Positions 1 through 8,338 of a DNA stretch of 64,000 bases are shown one piece after another (the first letter of the stretch is position 1; every line of letters begins with the position of its first letter). The notes under the pieces were generated by a model that had not been told where the DNA came from, ran no database searches, and saw only the letters and a list, made by a program, of their open reading frames with translations. This stretch comes from Limnomonas spitsbergensis. Taxonomy: Eukaryota > Chlorophyta > Chlorophyceae > Chlamydomonadales. The translations under genes and the position numbers were made by a program. The DNA lies in the NCBI GenBank assembly GCA_037349105.1, contig JAYJMM010000036.1, positions 6,050,001 to 6,114,000 on the forward strand, in the 5' to 3' direction.

Positions 1-850
1 GGCTCGGCACAATCAGTACAGCCGACACTGGGGGAAGGCGCGGCGGTCAAAAGCGTGACACACGCTGTTGTCATCGATGTTGGTCAAGGGGAGACGGCGA
101 GCATGGAGAGGACGCATTGTATGCTTGCTTCCAATGCCCCTGCATGCGAGATCACCTTGGTGACCGGGGCTGGGCAGGTCCCCCAGTCGGTGCTTCAGAC
201 TTCCACGCTTTGTACCCAGGTCAGGCTAAGGTGGGAGGCTCCGACTATTATGGAGGATGTGGTAGCTTTCGTTAAGGCTAAGTTGTTTCAGAGGCTGGGG
301 CTTCCCTTCTCTTACTTGTTTCCTCTCTTAGCCATTTGTGTGTCCCTTCACTTTGTTTCCTTTTTCCGGTTTTTCTTGACCTTCTGTCACGTATGTTTGT
401 TTTGCTCTCTTTTTATTGAGGGCTAGGATCCAGACGGGCTGGGGTTTCTTTTGACTTCCTTCGCGTTATAAGAAGGTATTTTTCATTCTCCTTTTTCTGT
501 CTGTTCCTTTCCTTTCTCCTCTAGCCTTTGGTTTATTCTGACCAGACAGTCAGGCGCCCATGCAGCCGAGCCTTTGCAGCATGGCCCAAAGGTGTCATGT
601 CATTGACAGATAAAGCTGTATAGAAGATGTGGCACATATCGTTGAGACTCAGACTGTCAGAGGTAGGGGCTTCCACTTTTCTGATAGACCTATTTCCCTG
701 TCTTTTGTGTGTCCCTTCATTTCACATTTTCTCATGTTTCCCACTTGTTTTCTTCTGACCATTCCTCTCCCCCTCCCTACCAATTTATTGGCTGTCCGCG
801 CGGCTGAGACTTCGGAGCAGGGCCCAGAGGTGTGACTTCATTGACAGATA
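1..850 (+). mobile_element. 3'-end remnant of a non-LTR retrotransposon
   Basis: This stretch shares its layout with the reverse complement of the better LINE remnant at 4772-6130. Both have a pyrimidine-rich region, a TTATTGAGGGCTAG-like motif (414-427 here), and a terminal block with GGCGCCCA, CCGAGC, then (C)CA(A/G)AGGTGT and CATTGACA. The terminal block occurs twice, near 556-612 and 795-850, so two 3' tails lie in tandem. The open frame at 55-426 ends in low-complexity hydrophobic sequence and shows no recognisable domain, so I do not call it a gene. The 5' limit lies outside the window. Assignment to LINE rests on homology to the other copy, not on its own coding sequence. Confidence 0.45.
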
Positions 851-1018
851 CCGCTAATATTATTTAGCCTTTCCTTTATGGGAGAGGGTCTTAACTTTCT
901 CACACTTGCTCCCCCGTAGCTTGATGTTTCCCTTTCTCCCACTCATACAGTTGTCATTGACGTCATATCTCCTTTCAGATCGTGCTATCTTCCTTCAGAC
1001 TATGTGGATACTGACTAC

Positions 1019-2007
1019 TAGAGCTGGCTGATGGCGTATATGGAAATATACGTTTATGTGTATATACGCCGTATATACGTGTATATTGTAACCCCCGTAT
1101 ACGCGTATATGTTTGAAATGCGTATATACGGCAGGCGTATAAAGTCAAATTTTAAAAGCGCGCGCCCTGCTCTAGTGCTCTGCTCTGCGCAATTGCTCGT
1201 TAATCCACGCCGCATCAGCGTTTTCGGTTATTCACTTTTCATTCGCTTTCAATGAACGACTGGACTGCGTACGATGGTGATGGGAACGAGTTTACCCCCG
1301 CGTATCGACAGACTATACTGACCTGCAAAGACCTCATCACGCCCCACGACGCCTACGTCAAAATGAAATAGAAAGGCAAAACTCCGTGGTGGGACAAGCT
1401 AAAAATATGTCAGGCACGAAATGAGGAAGCAGGCAGCCAGGGCGCAGCCGTTCAGGATGAGGAGCCTTTTCTTATGATGCTTAGCTGCTGATAGCTAGCT
1501 GCCCGCCTGCTAGTAGCCTACAGGTTCGCTAGCAGGAGTAGAGGGCTTGACGAGCTGACCCTGATCAGACTGCGCATGGCTGGCATCTGTCTGTGCCCTA
1601 AGGCCGCGAACCCGACACTTGATTTGTTGTTGTATTTGAGCTGAATTTGAGGCAGACATGTGTAAACTTAATTTTTTAATTTATCAAGCACGGTAAAAGG
1701 TGGAGGTCAAGGCATGAAATGCCCTAGGTTTCTGACGCTGATCAAACTGCGCATGTCCGGCATTTGTCTGTGCCCCAAGGCCGCGAACCCGATACTTGAT
1801 TGTTGTTTTATTTGAGCTGGATTTGAGGCTGGCATGAGTAAACTCAATTTTTCAAATGATGAAGTGATAGGTGGAGGTCAGGGCATGAAATGCCCTAGGT
1901 TTCAAGGCTTTTTAAGATTTCCAGGCCCCCATATACGTATACATATACGATATATACGCGTATATACGTGTATGTTTCAGTAGAATATACGGTATATACC
2001 AGCCCTA
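1019..2007. mobile_element. Non-autonomous hAT-family DNA transposon (989 bp)
   Basis: The left end reads TAGAGCTGG and the right end CCAGCCCTA, a 9-bp terminal inverted repeat with one mismatch, typical of hAT elements. It is flanked by a perfect 8-bp target-site duplication, CTGACTAC, at 1011-1018 and 2008-2015. The subterminal regions (about 1030-1140 and 1925-1995) are dense in alternating TATACG/CGTATA motifs in both orientations, the kind of arrangement that binds hAT transposase. The interior (about 1255-1500) has short open stretches broken by stops and no intact transposase, so it would depend on an autonomous relative. It sits beside the LINE tails at the window start. The perfect duplication suggests a fairly recent insertion. 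Confidence 0.88.
1555..1902. repeat. Internal tandem duplication in the hAT element (2 x ~175 bp)
   Basis: Copy 1 (1555-1731) and copy 2 (1732-1902) share blocks such as CTGATCA(G/A)ACTGCGCATG, AAGGCCGCGAACCCGA and GGCATGAAATGCCCTAGG. They differ by scattered substitutions and small indels. GGGCATGAAATGCCC inside copy 2 is itself a short palindrome. The duplication belongs to the transposon interior. Confidence 0.85.
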
Positions 2008-2015
2008 CTGACTAC

Positions 2016-2713
2016 TGAGGAAATTTGAAGGAACAGAACCTGGGGTGGAAGCTAAAGAGAAAACAAGTTATGTGAAAGGACATGACCGGCAAACAAATTA
2101 AGCCAAGGTTGGGCAGGGGCATGCGTTTGGTAGATGCATCATGATTCCCATTTCCTCGAGGTCGATATCTTACAGAGGGTTTCACTTGCTTAGAAAATTG
2201 AGAACTGCAGAGCTACTTACATATCTTGAATGCCATTCAAGTTCAGCAACTTCAATTTCACGACCTGCCTACTGCACAAATTAATGATGTGCAGATGCCA
2301 CCAGGGTTGCCTTAAATGTGCAGTGCGGAGCCTGCTACGCGCTCTGCACTAGTCAGGTGGGGACCTAGACCGACCTACGCTGGTAGCTGAGGCAGCGGCG
2401 CTTGCTGCACCAGCACCTCACCCCATATATCACCCCACGATAGGCTGTAATGATGTTGAAGCGCCATAAGATAAACACAGTTAGTCACCTGTCAATGCAT
2501 ATGCTGCAAATCTAGCCAACAGTCCAACACCATCGAAACAGTTTAGATGTGTGATGGCATGAAAATGCTTGCCGAGTGCCCTATATGTAACCCAAATGTC
2601 TCTGTTTGTGGTACGTTTCATCACCTAGTTTGAACACAGTCTAGCCATCTCGCGCGCAATTCAACCCTCTCTTCGTGAGTTTGCGCCCTTCATTCCATCA
2701 CCATTCTGTCAAA
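2016..2713. other. Interval without a gene; probable ORANGE 3' UTR and spacer
   Basis: No coding signal is visible. It lies downstream of the ORANGE stop codon. On the minus strand TGTAA motifs occur at 2217-2221 and 2170-2174, possible poly(A) signals about 500 nt after the stop; long 3' UTRs of this kind are known in chlorophycean algae. This is a weak call. Confidence 0.3.
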
Positions 2714-4473
2714 TTAGTCAAAAGGGTCAATGCGAGGGTCATGCTCCGTGGCCAGCTGCTTCCCAGTACAGAGACAGCCCGTGCACATGACCTTGCCGCT
2801 CTTGGCGCAGTACACACAAGACCTGTTGGTTGAGGCGTCAAGGCCCAAGCCGACACAGTTGCCGCACATCAGGTATCCAGTGCCCTTGCAGTAGTGGCAC
2901 CTGCATGCAGGACGAGGAGCAGACAATACATGAGACCAGGGGACAATATGATCATGGATTCACGTCATGGTCATAGATATGGTGCACTCTTGTATCTTGA
3001 GATCTGTAATCTTGAGAACAGGTCCCTCCAGTCTGACAGGGCCCGGCAAAAAGTGTGATCCTTCAGCAGGGATCCTAAAGTTTGCAACAGATTCCAGCAA
3101 CTGGTTGAGATTCAGACCCTTACCCTCCCGCCTGCCACCTCCCTTGCCCTCCTGCCTCCTGCCTCCCACCTGGCTTTCTGCTGATGCCTCATGTTGTTCT
3201 TCTCGACCACCAGAAGCGCCGACAGAACCCCGATGCCGCCTCCACAGAAGGAGGCCACAATGGGATCCACCTGCGCCAGCTGCGGCGGAAGGTTCATCCA
3301 CTCCACAAAGTCGTAGTACGATCCCATACCGTAGAGACCCAGCTTCACTTCCAGGATGGGAGCCACCAGCCCTCCAAATGTGAGGATGGCCATCAGCAAG
3401 CCAGCGTAGGTGTAGTAGTACTGCGACAGGGTCTTCTCCTCCAGTGGCGGCAAGAACGGGAGCACTGAGCTGAACTTATCTCGACCTAGCTCCTGCGCTT
3501 GCGTCACTTCCCCACCCTGTTCAGAAACACATGCAATAACTGTACATTTCAGGTTGGCTCGAGCACAACTCAGCCTGCAGAGGGGGGACTTTGTGCAGCA
3601 AGCCATGCTGATTGCGTCACCGATCGTAGGCTGGAGGAGCTTTGGCAGCATCCCAAAGGTGGTCTGGTGCGCACTAAAATCAACACTGGTTGCAGACTCG
3701 CAGGATGAAAGTCATGGGCATGGGCGTAACTCGTGAAGTGCAAGGATGATTCTGGTATGGACACATGAGAATGAAAGATGGCATAGAGGCATTCATGGCC
3801 ATGAAGCAAAACACACAGATCTAAGCCTTGAGGAACAGACAGCCATGCTAAAACTGATTCTCACTTTTAGCCTCTGCTCTATCCTGAGCCGGCGAACCTC
3901 CTCCATCAGCAGGAATATCCTCGTTCGCCGGTTCTGTATTGCTGACGTGATCTCAGTAGAGTCATACGTTTCAAAGTCCTATCAAGGAAGAAGAGGGCAA
4001 GAGAAGCCAATCTTTAAGTGTCCAGCGTAAAACATTGCCAGCAGCAGCACTTGTTTTCCCCGCAGGTTAGGAGCCTGCATGGACCATGTCAATGCAAAGG
4101 TACCTTTCACATGCCCATGCATCGTTGGTCAGCCGGACAGGGTCCATGTTTTATGACTCACCTTCACGTCATCAATGCTGGATAAAATACAGGTCAGTTC
4201 ATCGCGGGTCTTCCTACGAGGCACGAAGCCAGCGGCAGTGATTGAGTGAGTCAAATGATTCGGTCTCAAATCTGCACCCAATTCATACCCGGCATCGGGA
4301 GAAGAGGAAGGGGATGGCGAATCTCCGTTCAACGACGACGAGCAAATGCTGGTCTTCAGGTTATCTCTGTCTTTCAACCCAAGGTACTTGCCACGCCTAG
4401 ACAGGCCTAGGCCTTTCGGCTGCTGAACGCATGTGCACCCTAGTTGCCGGCCTGGCAGCTGTAAGAGACTCAT
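2714..4473 (-). CDS. OR: ORANGE (OR) plastid DnaJ-type zinc-finger protein, 4 exons, 319 aa
   Basis: ORANGE is a plastid membrane holdase that stabilises phytoene synthase and promotes carotenoid accumulation and chromoplast formation in plants. I read exons 4473-4162, 3978-3865, 3516-3170 and 2900-2714. All splice at GT-AG and total 960 nt including the stop. Residues 1-104 are a Ser/Arg-rich, transit-peptide-like and poorly conserved leader. Residues 105-142 hold the conserved helix with RIFLLMEEVRRLRIEQRLK. Membrane segments lie near 175-197 and 226-246, around the conserved QVDPIVASF. Four CxxC pairs start at 259, 270, 286 and 297 and form the DnaJ-like cysteine-rich domain. The C-terminus ATEHDPRIDPFD is the family hallmark. 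There is no J domain, as expected. The start is the first ATG in the open exon; the length matches plant OR (about 310 aa). The first ~90 residues are the least certain part. Confidence 0.95.
3517..3864 (-). other. ORANGE intron 2, carrying a dispersed-repeat end
   Basis: This 348-nt intron separates the MEEVRRLRIEQRLK exon from the membrane-segment exon. Its donor is AAA|GTGAGA and its acceptor AACAG|GGTGG on the minus strand. It contains, in plus orientation at 3655-3690, one of three copies in the window of a motif around GGTGGTCTGGTGCGCACTAA. That motif is probably the end of an uncharacterised mobile element. Confidence 0.7.
3655..3690 (+). repeat. Dispersed repeat end, copy 1 (GGTGGTCTG motif)
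   Basis: The sequence AAAGGTGGTCTGGTGCGCAC and its continuation CTAAAATCAACACTG recur in diverged form at 11487-11524 and 12048-12080. All three are on the same strand and all lie inside introns of the window's genes. Only about 35 bp can be aligned by eye among the three, so the full element is undefined. Confidence 0.6.
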
Positions 4474-4599
4474 ATCGCAAATAATTTCATCCGTCCTGGC
4501 AGGAAGATGTTTTTTCTGCGGAGGGCAAACTTGTGAGGATGAGAACTTATGTTAGCAAAGGCAGGCCCCGGCCCACAGCAGTGGGCATGACCCACCCGA

Positions 4600-4620
4600 G
4601 GGGGGGCGGGGACGGGGGGG
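4600..4620 (+). promoter_or_regulatory. G-quadruplex-capable G tract upstream of ORANGE
   Basis: Runs of 7, 4 and 7 G separated by C and AC lie about 130 bp upstream of the ORANGE start codon, with the C-rich strand as the ORANGE sense strand. The tract is long enough to supply four G runs. A promoter role is inference only. Confidence 0.4.
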
Positions 4621-4771
4621 CCGTGGTGGGCTGGAGCTGGTGAAGGGATCTGGCCGCAGGGGCGTTATCGCGGTTTTCATTTTTAGTACCGTGCCTGGTA
4701 ATCCTGCCAGATATCATCTCTGCTTCTATCCCCTGCGTGCTTTGCTGTGAGGACCTTGATGTTGAGGGCCC

Positions 4772-6130
4772 ATGTCAATAACGTTACACCTCTGGCCCGC
4801 TCAAAGCTCGGCCACGTGGGCGCCCAGCTGTTCAGAAGGGAGTAAAGAAGGAACTAAAAGGAAGAGAGGGGGAAAGGAACAAAAGGAGAGGCCGGGAGGC
4901 AAAGAAGACCAAGTCCACACGTGAGTTCCACTAGAGACTAGCCCTCAACAAAGCCGCTAAGAAAAGAAAAGCCCAGAAAAACAAGCGTATCCCACCCCTG
5001 TTTGGCCACGAGGGCACCCTACTGATCAGAAGGGAGAAGTAAAGAAACTCAAATGGGGGCAAACAACAACAACAACAATAAAAGGACCAAAAGAGAAGGC
5101 CGGAAAGGCCAACGACACCGGCCTCAGAAACCCTGGAGACTAACCCTCAATAATGCCCACAGCGCAGTCCACAAAAGCAAGTGCGTCCCACCCCTGCTCA
5201 GCCTGGTTAAACTAGTTGAAGTTAGTGGCAGCGTCCGGAGGACCTGCCCCCCCCGCTCCTGTAACTGCTCCCTGACACTAGGGCACTGGAAGCACACATG
5301 CTGCGCATCCTCAACCTGCTCGCTATCTCCCTGTGCCAAACACCGCTGGCAGCAGCGTGCCTCTCGCCGCTGACCGTTGCGCCGTCCTCTGGTATCAGCA
5401 GTGCTGATCGCGCCAAGCCGCAGTCCCAAATTGATGCGCACACAAGCACACTCCCTCTGACTAGTGCAGCTCTTGGCTTGCGCCAGCACGGCACCCGCCG
5501 TGGACTGGAACCAGGCGCGGTAGGTCGCCGCAAATCTGTGCTCGGTGGTAGGGTCCCCACCGCCGCTTGCGTCCAGCCGAGCTTGCTCGTAGGCTGCGTC
5601 AATGAGTGCCAACACCTCTGTGACGGGTAGGCGCTGTAGGGCAGCTGCTGCCTCGCGCAAGGTGGGGGTGGCTGCCCCCCGCTCCAGCTCCACTAATGCA
5701 CCCAGCAGATCAGAGCACCAGGTGCGGCCGCCAGTGCCCTGGCTGATTGCAAGCTGCATATCTGCTGCCATGGCTTGAGCCATGAGAGGGCTGGATTGCT
5801 GTGCCTCCAGTGCCACCGCTGCATTGTAGAAGCGGAGGATACGGGCCCACCAGTCTCGCTGTAGTGGCTGGAGTTGCAGCTCTCTCATGACTCCCCAACT
5901 GGCGGCTGATGCAGGTAGCCCCGCAGCCTGGCATAGGTACTGAAGCAAGCTGGACTGCATTTTGCTGGAGAGACATTGCCGCGGCCGAAGGTGGCTGGTG
6001 GCCCACACCACGTCGCCGTAGTTGGCCGTAGGCGCTGCCTACACAGATGCCAGCCTGCTGCGGGTTGGTTGAGGGCCCAGGTAAAAATTCGCCATACCGT
6101 ACTGGCACTCTTGCAGGGTAACAATTTCCC
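4772..6130 (-). mobile_element. 5'-truncated non-LTR retrotransposon (LINE)
   Basis: The element reads on the minus strand. At the high-coordinate end is a degraded reverse-transcriptase-downstream region (see 5124-6011). It is followed by a long pyrimidine-rich 3' UTR in two diverged tandem copies (about 5200-5010 and 5010-4820). Each copy carries a TTRTTGAGGGYTAG-like motif and a TTCTGA(T/A)CAG motif. The end is a block containing GGCGCCCACGTGGCCGAGC and CCAGAGGTGTAACGTTATTG. Matching tail blocks occur at 556-612, 795-850 and 13678-13712. The 5' part is missing, as is usual for LINE insertions. The 5' boundary near 6130 is approximate. Confidence 0.65.
5124..6011 (-). pseudogene. C-terminal fragment of LINE ORF2 (zf-RVT-like CCHC end)
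   Basis: The open segment of 295 codons has no catalytic reverse-transcriptase YxDD motif, so it covers only the region downstream of the polymerase. Near its C-terminus is CQRC followed by HVCFQCP, giving the C-x2-C ... H-x4-C pattern typical of LINE ORF2 C-termini. The rest is Ala/Gln/Leu-rich and helical in character. Upstream, the reading continues only in other frames (related peptide in a shifted frame at about 6012-6108), so the element is broken by at least one frameshift and is 5'-truncated. It is not expected to make a functional protein. Its neighbours ORANGE and DPY30 are host genes. Confidence 0.6.
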
Positions 6131-6748
6131 CTTCTCCCCAGCCTGCTCCCCTGACCATTTCATTACCGCACAAAACCGGTGCTAAGAGAGCTCCATACTC
6201 TGCATACCGGTACTGTGAAGCTATATTTTGAGCGAACCGGACATTGCATTAGCAATATGTTGTTTTTTAGCGGTATTAAGTCAGGATGGATGACCTACAG
6301 CCCCTGACCTACAGTATATGACTCACAGATGAAAACCACCCTATTTTTCTCGAGTGTTGCCATCTTGGCATGATCAAACCAACCCGGGAACCTCATACTA
6401 AGCAAGCGTATTTTTCAATTAAAAAAACTGAGATATATGCGGATAAATGCCTTTTTTACATGAAGGTACCGTATTCTGATCAGGATGGTGAAATCATGGT
6501 GATGGAAATAAATCCAATACAAATTGACAGTCCTAGGGCACTACATCTTGACATAAGTTACGTTTCTACAGTCCAGCAGGGCAAAACACCTTTTAGTATC
6601 AGACGTGTGCATGCGCATCATGCATGCCAGAAATTGGCATGCCTACATAATACTTCCTCCTATTCAAAAGCAGAAGGAAGCAATGTTAACACATTAAACC
6701 CTCAGCCTGACCAGTGACACCAGCGAGAACATATGTGCATAGCTTTTA
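6131..6748. other. Intergenic interval; one unrecognised open frame
   Basis: This stretch lies between the LINE remnant and the 3' end of the DPY30 gene. A plus-strand frame at 6370-6717 (115 codons) is AT-richer than the surrounding genes. It matches no family I recognise and has no splice partner that I can see. I do not call it a gene. Nothing else stands out. Confidence 0.3.
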
Positions 6749-6753
6749 TTACA
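6749..6753 (-). terminator. TGTAA polyadenylation signal of the DPY30 gene
   Basis: TGTAA on the minus strand lies about 45 nt after the DPY30 stop codon. TGTAA is the established poly(A) signal of Chlamydomonas and other chlorophycean algae, so it supports both the gene end and the lineage. Confidence 0.55.
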
Positions 6754-6797
6754 TAAACATAAACGAAAACCCCATAACACTCCCGAAGATAAGCAAT

Positions 6798-7980
6798 TTA
6801 TTGAGGAGGCGGACCCACAGCAGCAGTCACTGCCGCCCTTGCCGATGGGAGCTTTGAGCCTTGAGGATTGTTGGATAGCAGGTAGTAGGCCAAATACTCC
6901 ACAGGATTCTCAGGTCGCTCCTTGCAAACTGCTTGGAGACCCTGCATCACCGTGGGAACCACCATTGCTGACTGAAGCAAATGGGCCAAGTGTGCAGTTT
7001 CAGTGTCAAAGTCTCATTTCCTGATCTTCATGATGAGCTCCACAGTGCGACTGAAGGATGGGATGCCTACGCTTGCAGCCAATCCATACAGTTCTCATCA
7101 CGGATTATTTATTGATTTGGACTAGCATTTGAAGCTCTTCTGCTCATTCCGCCATGGTGGATAGCCTTCGCATTTTCCAAACATGAGTGGCCTGTAGTAT
7201 GGGGTGTCAGAAGGCATGGGGTCGAAACGGAGGGGCTAAATCCAGATAAAGCATGCAAATAAAAAAACATGTCCCTGCCTGTAAATCACATTTCAGCGGT
7301 CAAAAAAGTGACATTCTCATGGCCAGGTCGACAAGCTACAGCAAGCAGTCAGTTAGTCAGTGACTGTCACTGGGCACCAGCTTGCATACTAGTTATGGGA
7401 GTAGACAAGCATAACAAGAAGATTGCCCCAGAGCCCCACAATGGTTTGAAGTCCTGGACACAGAAAATAGTTATAACAATCGTAGTACCCCGATAATGCC
7501 AATACAGGGGCACACCAATGCACACCCGGCCAGATACTAAAAATGGTAGGTATCTGAGGACTTTTCATGATGAGGTAATTGCTGTCCCTTTCCTCATACA
7601 TGCTGACCAAGGGACGAGACCAGAGCGGACAGCCAAGTACATGCATGATCGCATGATTGCATACGGTAGGTACTGAAGCATGCATGCGATCAAGTTATTG
7701 CTGATGTGCCTCTACATACCGGCGGCTGCACACAAGTAGTTAGGACGCACCAAGTATTGCCGAATTGGTGCGGCTTGAAGGTTTAGTTTCTTGTGTACGT
7801 TGAGAGCAGCTGCTTCAGCTGCCTTCACCTGATTTCGCCATGCAGATCAGGATGTCAACACACCGATTATAGTCTTGCGCACATGCAATCTCCATGCAGA
7901 TGACTGACCGCTTCGGGTGTCTGTATGACGAGAGGAGCTTCCGCTTGAACCTCAGGAGGGCTAGGTTCAGACATGTCCAT
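6798..7980 (-). CDS. DPY30: DPY30-domain protein, 3 exons, 107 aa
   Basis: DPY30 proteins form a small helical dimer that docks onto amphipathic helices. They serve in the COMPASS/SET1 histone H3K4 methyltransferase complex and, in flagellated algae, in ciliary radial-spoke and AKAP-type assemblies. Exons read 7980-7909, 7828-7751 and 6971-6798, all phase 0 with GT donors (GTCAGT, GTGCGT) and AG acceptors. Residues 1-24 are an acidic/proline-rich leader. Exon 2 is an Ala/Lys helix ending APIRQYL. Exon 3 gives MVVPTVMQGLQAV, then CKERPENPVEYLAYYLL, the DPY30 signature (L-x-x-RPxNPxEYLAxYLL). The tail is Ala/Pro-rich. The start ATG at 7980 lies just after a 3' splice acceptor, implying a 5' UTR intron. 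Intron 2 (779 nt) holds exon-like segments that could indicate alternative 3' ends. Which complex it serves cannot be told from sequence. Confidence 0.85.
7122..7235 (-). other. Exon-like open segment inside DPY30 intron 2
   Basis: A strong acceptor (T-rich tract, then TGGATTTAG) precedes a phase-0 open segment of 37 codons ending in TAG. It contains RFDPMPSDTPYYRPL and EGYPPWRNEQ, aromatic-rich and protein-like. Because DPY30 exon 2 also ends in phase 0, it could be an alternative last exon. It could also belong to a nested or decayed gene. A second in-frame segment follows at about 7017-7085 after stops. I recognise no family. Confidence 0.25.
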
Positions 7981-8096
7981 GTTTTACCATGACCTGCAAA
8001 TACAGCAGGAAAATAATTAATGAGCAGCTCTGCATCGGCTCTGCATTGAAACGGTCCTGTCTTAGTCAGTTGCGACCGACCTGCTTCTTCTGACAT

Positions 8097-8338
8097 TGAC
8101 TATGGAAAGAGATTTCGACAATTCCACAGTTTAAGAGATGTAAGTGCAGTCAGGCGCTTGACTTATCTAGACAATTGCGAACGTGTACGGTTTGGTTTGG
8201 TGGTTGGTCCGTGTTCAGGGCTAGCAGGTTCTCCTCAGCTCTCAGTTGCAATTTCCTATCTGATCTGCCCTGGCACAGTATATAAGCAGATTCGTCTGCC
8301 CCAGATTTATCAGCAGCTTCTCATTTCAGCTTCGTAGG
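8097..8338. promoter_or_regulatory. Divergent promoter region, DPY30 / AspRS
   Basis: The 5' end of the minus-strand DPY30 gene (coding start 7980, probable 5' UTR exon near 8000-8100) and the plus-strand AspRS start at 8339 face away from each other. A TATA box, TATATAAG at 8279-8286, stands 53 bp before the AspRS ATG and fits its orientation. No TATA-like element is obvious for DPY30. Confidence 0.6.

Noticed and set aside
2960..3651. Several plus-strand and other-frame open frames across the ORANGE exons
   Set aside because: They are shadows of the ORANGE coding frame, which alone gives a conserved protein.
5222..5630. Alternative open frames on both strands across the LINE remnant
   Set aside because: High GC gives long chance frames; only the minus frame at 5124-6011 shows the CCHC motif.
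6370..6717. 115-codon plus-strand open frame
   Set aside because: No recognisable family, AT-rich composition unlike the nearby genes, and no promoter or splice context.
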